A stretch of DNA of 5,594 nt from an uncultured Clostridia bacterium (GTDB taxonomy: Bacteria; Bacillota_A; Clostridia; Oscillospirales; Oscillospiraceae). A model generated the notes under the pieces. The model made no database searches, was not told the DNA's origin, and saw only the letters and a list, made by a program, of their open reading frames with translations. The DNA is taken from contig CAMGMW010000094.1 of the NCBI GenBank assembly GCA_946059285.1, forward strand, positions 1 through 5,594, in the 5' to 3' direction. Below are positions 1 through 5,594 of this stretch, piece by piece. Each line of letters begins with the position of its first letter. Position 1 is the stretch's first letter. The position numbers and the translations under genes are program-made.

Positions 1-1737
1 TATTTGGTGGACTTCATGTCGGTGGAGACGACGCTGAAGTTCATCCAACAGGGCATCGTCTACGACGAGCTGTCCGACGAGGACAAGCAGGCCTATGAGG
101 ATACCTTTGAGGATGAAAACGGTGAGTTGCCGGAGAGCATTGCCTCCTCCGCGCTGAACGAATGGGTGTTCAATGAGGACACGATTCGTGAGGTGCTGAA
201 TGTGCTCATGAAGCATGGCCTGCACATTGACTACGGCAATAAAATCGGCAAGACGATCATCTTTGCCAAGAATCACGCCCACGCGGAGAAGATTCTGGAG
301 GTATTCGGCAAGGAATACCCGCATCTGGCCGGTTATGCCAAGGTGATCGACAACTACATGACCTATGCACAGAGCGCGATTGACGAGTTTTCCGACCCGG
401 ACAAGCTGCCGCAGATCGCCATTTCCGTGGATATGCTGGATACCGGCATCGACGTGCCGGAGGTGCTCAATCTCGTCTTTTTCAAGAAAGTGATGAGCAA
501 GGCGAAATTCTGGCAGATGATCGGTCGCGGAACGCGCCTGTGCCCGAAGCTGATGGACGGTAAAGATAAGGACAAGTTCTATATCTTCGATTTCTGCGGC
601 AATTTTGAGTTCTTCCGCATGAACAAGGGCAAGCCCACCGCCAACATGATTGCGCTTCAGGGCGCCATTTTCCAGCTCAAAGCGCAGATTGCCTATAAGC
701 TGCAGGATCTGGCCTATCAAACCGAAGAGCTGATTGCTTTCCGGCGGTCGCTTGTGGAGGACATGGTCGGCAAGGTCAGGGAGCTGAACAAAGAGAATTT
801 CGCTGTGCGCCAGCATCTTCGGTATGTGGAGCAGTACGCCAACCCGGACAACTATCAGACGCTCACCTATGAGGACACGCTGACGATGGGGCAGGAGCTG
901 GCGCCGCTGATTGTGCCAGACCATGACGACGCAAAGGCGCTTCGCTTTGACGCTCTGATGTACGGCATAGAGCTGGCCTATCTGATCGGAAAGAAGTATA
1001 CCCGGGCGCGCAAGGATCTGCTCAAGAAGGTTTCCTCCGTTGCAAGCGTCGCCAACATCCCGGAGATCATGATGCAGGCTGAGCTGATCGACAAGATTCT
1101 GCATACCGATTATCTGGACAATGCCGGCATCAACGAGTTTGAGCATATCCGCGAGAACCTGCGCGACCTAATGAAATACATCCCTGTCGGCGGCGCGGTT
1201 TACGATACCAATTTCGACGATGAAATTCTCTCCATCGAATGGAACGAATCCGAGCTGGAAAACGATGATCTCAAGAATTACAAGGCCAAGGCGGAATACT
1301 ATGTCCGGCAGCATCAGGATCATATCGCCATCGCCAAGCTGAAAACCAACATTCCGCTCAATGCGATGGACATTGAGTCTCTGGAAAGCATTCTTTGGAG
1401 CGAGGTGGGTACCCGGCAGGATTATGAGGCGGAATATGGAAAGAAGCCGCTCGGTGAGTTTGTCCGGGAAATTGTCGGCATGGACATGAACGCTGCCAAG
1501 GAAGCGTTTTCCGCGTATCTGGACGAGACGAACCTGAACGACCGGCAAATCTATTTCGTCAATCAGATCATTGAATACATCGTTCACAATGGGATCATGA
1601 AGGATTTTTCCGTGCTGCAGGAAACGCCGTTCACAGACCGGGGGAATATCGTGGAGCTGTTTGGCGGGAATACAACGGCATGGGCGGGAATCCGTAAGGT
1701 TATCGAGCAGATCAACCGGAATGCAGAAGCAATCTAA
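1..1737 (+). CDS. hsdR: Type I restriction enzyme R subunit, EcoEI type (5'-truncated by window)
   Basis: This is the motor and cleavage subunit of a type I restriction-modification complex; it translocates DNA by ATP hydrolysis and cuts unmodified DNA together with HsdM and HsdS. The frame is open from base 1 (TAT, then TTG at 4), so the TTG is an internal codon and the N-terminal nuclease domain plus RecA1 (Walker A, DEAD/H box) lie upstream. Counting from the codon at 4, the visible protein has 577 residues. It starts with the EcoEI-type linker (VDFMSVETTLKF). RecA2 follows, with KTIIFAKNHAHAEKI at about 83-97, motif V DMLDTGIDVPEV at about 143-154 and motif VI QMIGRGTR at 171-178, including the arginine finger. 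The C-terminal half matches the EcoEI_R_C domain: EFVREIVGMD at about 485, an LNDRQ-to-HNGIM stretch from 511, and an ending in INRNAEAI. No frameshift or internal stop is seen. It ends with TAA, 4 bp from a convergent gene, so it is the last gene of its own operon. Whether hsdM and hsdS lie upstream cannot be seen. Confidence 0.93.
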   Translation, partial: YLVDFMSVETTLKFIQQGIVYDELSDEDKQAYEDTFEDENGELPESIASSALNEWVFNEDTIREVLNVLMKHGLHIDYGNKIGKTIIFAKNHAHAEKILEVFGKEYPHLAGYAKVIDNYMTYAQSAIDEFSDPDKLPQIAISVDMLDTGIDVPEVLNLVFFKKVMSKAKFWQMIGRGTRLCPKLMDGKDKDKFYIFDFCGNFEFFRMNKGKPTANMIALQGAIFQLKAQIAYKLQDLAYQTEELIAFRRSLVEDMVGKVRELNKENFAVRQHLRYVEQYANPDNYQTLTYEDTLTMGQELAPLIVPDHDDAKALRFDALMYGIELAYLIGKKYTRARKDLLKKVSSVASVANIPEIMMQAELIDKILHTDYLDNAGINEFEHIRENLRDLMKYIPVGGAVYDTNFDDEILSIEWNESELENDDLKNYKAKAEYYVRQHQDHIAIAKLKTNIPLNAMDIESLESILWSEVGTRQDYEAEYGKKPLGEFVREIVGMDMNAAKEAFSAYLDETNLNDRQIYFVNQIIEYIVHNGIMKDFSVLQETPFTDRGNIVELFGGNTTAWAGIRKVIEQINRNAEAI

Positions 1738-1741
1738 CCCG

Positions 1742-2344
1742 TTAGTCTGACCGCTGTTGGCAGGCAGCAATATCATCCAAATGCGCCAACAGATATGCCT
1801 GAGCTTGCAAAGTAAAGACCATCTGTTTCTTGAGCTCGCCGGTTTTGGGGTCAACAGATTCTTGTTCCTGAATGCCGATTTCTGAGGAACGATTGGATGG
1901 CCTTCGGATCGTCCTGTTGATCGTGGTGGGTTCTTTGCTTTCGGTAATGAATCCCTGTGACAAAAGCCATGCGTTCATGGATTTTGACGACAGCTTTTCC
2001 ATTCGCTTTCCGTCAACCACTCGATTGATGTGATTCAAAAAGGCGTTGGGCGTGATGGGCTTGGAAGAAACAGAAATACGGTGAATCTGTTCTTTGCTTA
2101 AAGAGAATGATGATTTCTTTTCTACTACTTCGTAACGGTTGGCATCCTCCGGGTCAAGTGCAATAAACCCGTTATTCTTGATGAGCTCGTCGAAAATCTC
2201 TGCAACAAAGGCGAAACATTTCTGCATTCTTGGTTGCAGAACAACAGAGTCCATTTCAATCTTCATCTTGCTGATCGGATCAACTCCCTGTGCCAGCATA
2301 TCCATATAATTCTTTGTGTGTACGATGAGCTGTGTTTTCTTCAC
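1742..2344 (-). CDS. 200-aa protein of unknown function, possible accessory partner of the DUF1998 helicase
   Basis: I do not know a function for this protein. The GTG start at 2344 is chosen because GGGGAGGG sits 6 bases upstream; the in-frame ATG at 2389 has no ribosome binding site and adds 15 Cys/Arg-rich residues that do not look like this protein. The N-terminal half (about 1-65) has the pattern YMDMLAQGVDPISKMKIE, then VVLQPRMQKCFAFVAEIFDEL and IKNNG. The middle has a FSLSKEQIHRI segment followed by SSKPITPNAFLNHINRVVD, KLSSKSMNAWLLSQGF and, near the end, a GIQEQE strand and FTLQAQAYLLAHLDDI. From memory, this order recurs in small Bacillota proteins and in the N-terminal parts of larger helicase-like proteins, where the second half looks like a helical/winged DNA-binding fold. 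I cannot verify that here. There is no signal peptide, membrane segment or catalytic motif, so it is probably cytoplasmic. It is co-directional with and 177 bp downstream of the helicase gene, and convergent with hsdR. Base composition is somewhat lower in GC than hsdR. Confidence 0.8.
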   Translation of the reverse strand: MKKTQLIVHTKNYMDMLAQGVDPISKMKIEMDSVVLQPRMQKCFAFVAEIFDELIKNNGFIALDPEDANRYEVVEKKSSFSLSKEQIHRISVSSKPITPNAFLNHINRVVDGKRMEKLSSKSMNAWLLSQGFITESKEPTTINRTIRRPSNRSSEIGIQEQESVDPKTGELKKQMVFTLQAQAYLLAHLDDIAACQQRSD

Positions 2345-2350
2345 GGCGAT

Positions 2351-2358
2351 CCCTCCCC
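2351..2358 (-). promoter_or_regulatory. Shine-Dalgarno site deciding the GTG start
   Basis: The minus strand reads GGGGAGGG, complementary to the anti-Shine-Dalgarno end of 16S rRNA, with a 6-base spacer (ATCGCC) to the GTG at 2344. No comparable purine-rich site precedes the in-frame ATG at 2389. This decides the start of the 200-residue protein. Confidence 0.75.
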
Positions 2359-2389
2359 GGACACGGCAGTACAAACATGTGGCCGTCAT

Positions 2390-2460
2390 GATGACTTAAG
2401 ATGGTAAATGATCAAGGAATAATAGAATTTGTAGATTCAAATAACTTGGTTCATTTGTTC
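2390..2460 (-). promoter_or_regulatory. AT-rich leader, possible promoter of the 200-aa gene
   Basis: By hand count, bases 2401-2460 are about 27% G+C (16 of 60), well below the flanking coding DNA at about 45-52%. On the minus strand there is a -10-like TATTAT (2419-2424), one mismatch from TATAAT. The hexamer 17 bp upstream (AAGTTA, 2442-2447) is a poor -35, and there is no extended -10 TG. If used, transcription would start near 2412 and leave a leader of roughly 70 nt before the GTG. This would let the small gene be expressed apart from the helicase, but the AT-rich composition is the only solid observation. Confidence 0.28.
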
Positions 2461-2472
2461 TGGTAACTCAGT

Positions 2473-2509
2473 TTGCACCATCGGGTATTGACCATAAGAT
2501 TAGGTGCAA
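2473..2509. repeat. 7-bp perfect inverted repeat between the two minus-strand genes
   Basis: TTGCACC (2473-2479) and GGTGCAA (2503-2509) are perfect inverted copies separated by 23 bases. An additional shorter pair, gggta (2483-2487) and taccc (2516-2520), interleaves with it, and AACTCAGTT (2465-2473) is an adjacent near-palindrome. There is no T-run after the stem on either strand, so it does not look like an intrinsic terminator. The spacing could suit a dimeric regulator or an RNA stem just after the helicase stop codon. A 7-bp match in this much sequence can also arise by chance. Confidence 0.35.
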
Positions 2510-2521
2510 TGTCCTTACCCT

Positions 2522-5500
2522 TCAGCACACAATCCGGTTCAGGTATTGGATAGCCAATCTTCTCTTGAGCAGGTCATGGATTCGCTGATTTCGATAGCAG
2601 CGCAGGCAGCCATAGCAGGAAGCGTCAGCTTCATCACCGCCGCATGTGCAGCTGGCGACAACGTCGAGTGCCCTCTCGATTGCATGGGCAAGCAGTTTTT
2701 CGTCCTCAAGTCGCTTTACATGCCCGGCCCCGCCAGGTGTCGAATCGTAAAATACAAAGCCATAGCCATATGCGCCTGTTACCGGATTTTCAAAGCTCTG
2801 CAGGCAGCCGTCGATATCCTGTTCTTCGATATCGAGCGCCAGGCTGATGCCGCGAAGCATGGCGTGCAAAACGCTGAGCGCTTGATCATGCTGCCCGAGT
2901 TCAAGCGGCACATCGATCACATGCAGCTGGAATACGTCCGTTTCAAAGCGGTATCCCAGAGAAAGGCGCCTTAAATAGCGCTGCTGACAAGCACGACCGC
3001 TGGGCATTTTGTGTGGCTTTTCTATCGATTTGACAAAGCCGGGTCCCAGCTCTGCATAGCCGCACGCTTCACAGACATAAAAATCCGAGCAATTCATGAC
3101 GGCCATTTCGTCTTTGCTGCAGTATTGAATCTCTGCCAATGCTCGGCCAACCGGGATCCTTCTGCGTTCTCCCTCATGCCGGTATCCAACGTAGCTGATG
3201 TCTCCCCGATAGGTTCGCCGGGGCTTGATCAAGCCGGGCTTTTGCACATTCGCAGAATCTGCTTCAAAACCAAATTCCGGTACCAGGAACGTCTTTTGCG
3301 CCTCTGCCTTCAGCGCGCATCCGCAGATTCTGCATGCCTTCAGCTGTTCGTTCTCCTGCCGTTCAATACTGACCTCAATGTTCAGCGACTGACATGACTC
3401 GCAGGACACATAGTCATACATCTTCCAGCCGATGTTGGGCATTTTTTTGATATACCTGCTGGTGAATAGCCTGCCGTTTGCCACCACCTGAGAGCCTGGC
3501 GCATATTCAGAAATCGCCATAGCCAGATCGCGCTGCAATTCAACGCCATAATGGTTGCCCGCTTTGCGATCCTCTACCTGCAGGGCAACGGTATCTACAG
3601 GAAATCCATATTGAGGCATGATATTCCTTCTGGACAGAAAGCTGAGCACATTTTCCCTTTCGTAGTTGCGGATTCTCTGAACGTAGTAGCCCGTGCTGGC
3701 GTTCTTGCGGAATGCTTCTTCCGCGGCTTTGTGCAGCTTCCCGACCTCATATCTGTATTCTGCAACAGCTGTTGTCAGCTTACCCTGCGTTTCATCATTC
3801 TCTCCAACCAGTCTCTCAACCCAATCAAACGCATCACATCCAAATTCTCTGTATAAACTTGCTGGCAAAAAGCTCTGCAAAAACCTCCTGAGCTCCTCCG
3901 GGCGGCTTGCCAGATAGGCTTTCAGCAAAGTAATGGCATCCTGCTCATCCGAAACGTCTTCGTTTTGTCCAGCAAAGCGCTTGACGGTGCTGAAGTATTC
4001 GGGATGCTTCTTGAAGAAAAACGAGAGTGCGGAAGCATAGAGATGACGAATAGCGATTTTTTCGTTTTCAATGTTGAAATGCGGTGCATGAATCTGACCC
4101 TTGATCATCGCAATCGGGTTCTTGAAATACGCAAAGTCATGATTGCTTCGGTTGCAGAATGTCAGCGCATAAGCAGCGCTGCGCTTGCTTCGCCCGGCGC
4201 GTCCGGCTCGCTGTGCATAGTTGGATGGCATCGGCGGCATGTTGCGCATAAAGACGGTTTCCAGTGAGCCGACATCCACGCCCATTTCAAAGGTAGTTGA
4301 GCAGCTCAGCACATCCAGCCTTTTTTCCTTGAAATCCTGTTGATAACGATAAGCCGTATCCTTGTCGAGCTGAGCTGTGTGCTCCCTGATCCGCAGGGGA
4401 CGCAGCTCCAAATCCTGATACAGCCGGTAATAATGATGGTCTGCCAGTTCCATTTCGGGATCGCAGGGGTTCAACTGCCCTTCACACCTGTAGGTTGGGC
4501 AGACGCGTTTGACGTTATAGGGGGTTAACCGGCCACACCTGCTGCACCGATACCAGCTTTGTGGGTTCAAAACCTTGAGACATTCCGGATTGAGCTGATA
4601 TCCCTCACCCTCGGGCCGCAGCAGCTTCATCTGGATGAACAGGCTAAAAATGCTGCTCAGTATCTCCCGTACCCGCTCAGGAGGATAATTGGGAGCAGAT
4701 ATGCCGAGGATTTTTTTGAGATAATCCTGTCTCCTGTTGCTGTATCTCTCTTTGACAGGGACAAATCCGTGGGTGTTTGTCAGGGAGTCATTCCCGGATA
4801 GTCTGTATTTGCATGGAATAGAGGAATACATGTAGAATGCCCGGTCATCCTCTGTCATGGGAACCGGACAGTACACAGCCACGTCATTGAGCAGGCCAAT
4901 TGTCAGAACATTCATCATGGAGGCGACCTCTTCCTGGCTGAGCCCCAGCTTCGGATTAGCCCTGACCATCTGTGTGTCAATACCCATCGCCATCAGACCC
5001 AGTCCATAAAGAGATGTGTTGGCGCCTGTTTCGGCCGCTTCGGCAAGAATTGCCTTCCAGCTCTCTTTTTCTGCGCGGTCGTCCGTGTATGCAAGTATGC
5101 CCTTTTGCTCAAGCATTGCCTGCAAGTCTTCACAAAAAGCAGACAGCGTCCGGGGTACCTCCTGCCCACGAAGCTGCTCGACAAGCAGCCTCTTGTACAG
5201 CAGCTTCCGGTAGGTCGTATCCATATACGTTGCAAAATATGCAGAGGCCTGTCTGCTGTCTGAGAAGGTCAGAAACTGCTTGGCTTTCTGTATTTCCTGC
5301 TTTTCCGTATAATCAGAAATGCCGAATCCGAAATCATCCTCCTGCTGCATCGTTCTGATTCTGACCTCAGACTGGGGAAGCGTCTGAAACAGGGACGTTG
5401 CGATGACGCTTGTAACCGCCTCCTGGCCTGAAAAGAACGACCGCAGAATGCCGTTGTTGTTCACTGCTTCACAGGCAACGCATTTTTTGATTCCCCTGCT

Positions 5501-5594
5501 TCCTTCTCCAGATCTGATGCGAATTACGGGAACCTGAAACTGTTCCCCATAGCCACAAAAATACGACAGTCTGGATTTCTTCCTTCTCAGATAC
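2522..5594 (-). CDS. Large SF2 helicase with C-terminal DUF1998 cysteine-cluster domain (5'-truncated by window)
   Basis: This is a very large DEAD/DEAH-type helicase of the COG1205 (YprA/MrfA-like) group, expected to use ATP to move on or unwind DNA. The window shows 1023 C-terminal residues. The frame continues without a stop from the GTG at 5464 to the window edge, so that GTG is internal and RecA1 (Walker A and B) lies beyond 5594. Counting from 5464, a CVAC zinc pair precedes residue 1. Motif IV FLTFSDSRQ is at 64-72. A roughly 310-residue insertion follows; it carries a winged-helix-like stretch (about 262-300) and a zinc ribbon with C307, C310, C322 and C327. Motif V CSTTFEMGVDVG is at 388-399 and motif VI YAQRAGRAGR at 416-425, with both arginines intact. 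Further Cys pairs are at 688/691, 711/714 and 798/801. The DUF1998 end has YDSTPGGAG (906-914), C939, C941 and CYGCLRCYRNQ (950-960), then H963. It ends in TGA 177 bp before the 200-aa gene. Relatives work in DNA repair (MrfA) and anti-phage systems (DrmA/DrmB, DruE, DpdJ); I cannot assign it to one of these. Confidence 0.92.
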   Translation of the reverse strand, partial: YLRRKKSRLSYFCGYGEQFQVPVIRIRSGEGSRGIKKCVACEAVNNNGILRSFFSGQEAVTSVIATSLFQTLPQSEVRIRTMQQEDDFGFGISDYTEKQEIQKAKQFLTFSDSRQASAYFATYMDTTYRKLLYKRLLVEQLRGQEVPRTLSAFCEDLQAMLEQKGILAYTDDRAEKESWKAILAEAAETGANTSLYGLGLMAMGIDTQMVRANPKLGLSQEEVASMMNVLTIGLLNDVAVYCPVPMTEDDRAFYMYSSIPCKYRLSGNDSLTNTHGFVPVKERYSNRRQDYLKKILGISAPNYPPERVREILSSIFSLFIQMKLLRPEGEGYQLNPECLKVLNPQSWYRCSRCGRLTPYNVKRVCPTYRCEGQLNPCDPEMELADHHYYRLYQDLELRPLRIREHTAQLDKDTAYRYQQDFKEKRLDVLSCSTTFEMGVDVGSLETVFMRNMPPMPSNYAQRAGRAGRSKRSAAYALTFCNRSNHDFAYFKNPIAMIKGQIHAPHFNIENEKIAIRHLYASALSFFFKKHPEYFSTVKRFAGQNEDVSDEQDAITLLKAYLASRPEELRRFLQSFLPASLYREFGCDAFDWVERLVGENDETQGKLTTAVAEYRYEVGKLHKAAEEAFRKNASTGYYVQRIRNYERENVLSFLSRRNIMPQYGFPVDTVALQVEDRKAGNHYGVELQRDLAMAISEYAPGSQVVANGRLFTSRYIKKMPNIGWKMYDYVSCESCQSLNIEVSIERQENEQLKACRICGCALKAEAQKTFLVPEFGFEADSANVQKPGLIKPRRTYRGDISYVGYRHEGERRRIPVGRALAEIQYCSKDEMAVMNCSDFYVCEACGYAELGPGFVKSIEKPHKMPSGRACQQRYLRRLSLGYRFETDVFQLHVIDVPLELGQHDQALSVLHAMLRGISLALDIEEQDIDGCLQSFENPVTGAYGYGFVFYDSTPGGAGHVKRLEDEKLLAHAIERALDVVASCTCGGDEADASCYGCLRCYRNQRIHDLLKRRLAIQYLNRIVC
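2555..2752 (-). other. DUF1998 / MrfA-type zinc-binding C-terminal domain core
   Basis: This segment of the helicase gene encodes residues 905-970 (numbered from the GTG at 5464). It contains the family signature YDSTPGGAG, then CTCGG, then CYGCLRCYRNQRIHDLLKRR. The four conserved cysteines in CxC and CxxC spacing, followed by N-Q-R-x-H, are what separate this family from ordinary DEAD-box helicases. In MrfA the equivalent cysteine cluster binds zinc. An extra cysteine (C956) follows the CxxC pair. Confidence 0.85.
4190..4303 (-). other. Helicase motifs V and VI of RecA2
   Basis: These codons give CSTTFEMGVDVGSLETV and then NYAQRAGRAGR about 15 residues later. The spacing and residues are those of an active SF2 RecA2 lobe, including the QRAGRAGR arginine finger. 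Nothing suggests a dead ATPase in the visible half. Confidence 0.88.
4484..4546 (-). other. Zinc ribbon within the RecA2 insertion
   Basis: The encoded segment has cysteines spaced C-x2-C, 11 residues, then C-x4-C (C307, C310, C322, C327 counted from 5464). It directly follows a helix-rich, winged-helix-like stretch and precedes an EHTAQL segment (361-366) typical of large DUF1998 helicases. It is a likely structural zinc site, possibly for DNA contact. Confidence 0.7.

Noticed and set aside
1168..1854. 228-codon open frame on the minus strand
   Set aside because: It lies antisense to the conserved C-terminal domain of hsdR and overlaps the 200-aa gene in another frame. Its translation shows no recognisable domain.
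2345..2389. ATG at 2389 as start of the 200-aa gene, adding 15 residues
   Set aside because: There is no Shine-Dalgarno before it, while a strong GGGGAGGG precedes the GTG at 2344. The extra residues are Cys/Arg-rich and do not fit the rest of the protein.
2451..2495. 14-codon minus-strand ORF in the gap (MVNTRWCKLSYQNK)
   Set aside because: There is no ribosome binding site, it is short enough to occur by chance, and it overlaps the inverted repeat.
2473..2509. The inverted repeat as an intrinsic terminator for the helicase gene
   Set aside because: The stem is only 7 bp with a 23-base loop, and no T-run follows it on either strand.
2504..2974. 156-codon open frame on the plus strand, and similar ones at 3011-3397, 3551-3856, 3965-4267 and 4972-5358
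   Set aside because: All are antisense to the helicase gene, have irregular composition and no family resemblance. They are shadows of a long conserved coding frame.
4711..4717. T7 runs (also at 3442-3448) as possible slippage or programmed frameshift sites
   Set aside because: They encode ordinary Lys-Lys codons within a continuous conserved frame, and the alternative frames lead to no useful product.
5462..5464. GTG as the start codon of the large minus-strand helicase
   Set aside because: The frame is open for 43 more codons to the window end, no ribosome binding site precedes the GTG, and the upstream residues continue the family pattern (CVAC pair).
2522..5594. Assigning the helicase to DISARM (drmA/drmB), Druantia (druE) or Dpd (dpdJ)
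   Set aside because: The helicase-DUF1998 architecture is shared by several systems and by non-defence proteins. The diagnostic partner genes and the N-terminal half are outside the window.

Overview
This window looks like part of a defence-type accessory region from a Gram-positive anaerobe, most likely a gut Clostridia/Bacillota member. That assignment is an inference from moderate GC, a strong GGGGAGGG ribosome binding site in front of a GTG start, and protein family resemblance; no marker gene is present to confirm it. There are three protein-coding genes, two of them cut by the window edges, and no RNA gene, transposase or CRISPR array that I can support.

Layout. Positions 1-1737 (+) hold the C-terminal part of an EcoEI-type HsdR, the ATP-dependent motor/restriction subunit of a type I restriction-modification system. 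Its nuclease domain and first RecA lobe lie upstream of the window. Four bases after its stop comes the stop of a convergent gene (1742-2344, minus) for a 200-residue protein. That protein has no named function but resembles a recurrent two-part accessory family of Bacillota. A 177-bp gap (2345-2521) follows; it contains an RBS, an AT-rich promoter-like stretch and a 7-bp perfect inverted repeat. Positions 2522-5594 (minus) encode the C-terminal 1023 residues of a very large superfamily 2 helicase. It has RecA2 motifs IV, V and VI, a big insertion with a zinc ribbon, and a C-terminal DUF1998 (MrfA/YprA-type) cysteine-cluster domain. The reading frame stays open to the window end, so the GTG at 5464 is not the true start.

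How they fit. The minus-strand helicase and small protein are co-directional and may form a two-gene unit transcribed toward hsdR. The AT-rich gap could also give the small gene its own promoter. DUF1998 helicases are hallmark parts of several anti-phage systems (DISARM, Druantia, Dpd), and here one sits back to back with type I restriction, which fits a defence island. The candidate for something undescribed is the helicase plus 200-aa protein pair. The evidence is context and family resemblance only, and the genes upstream of the helicase are out of view.
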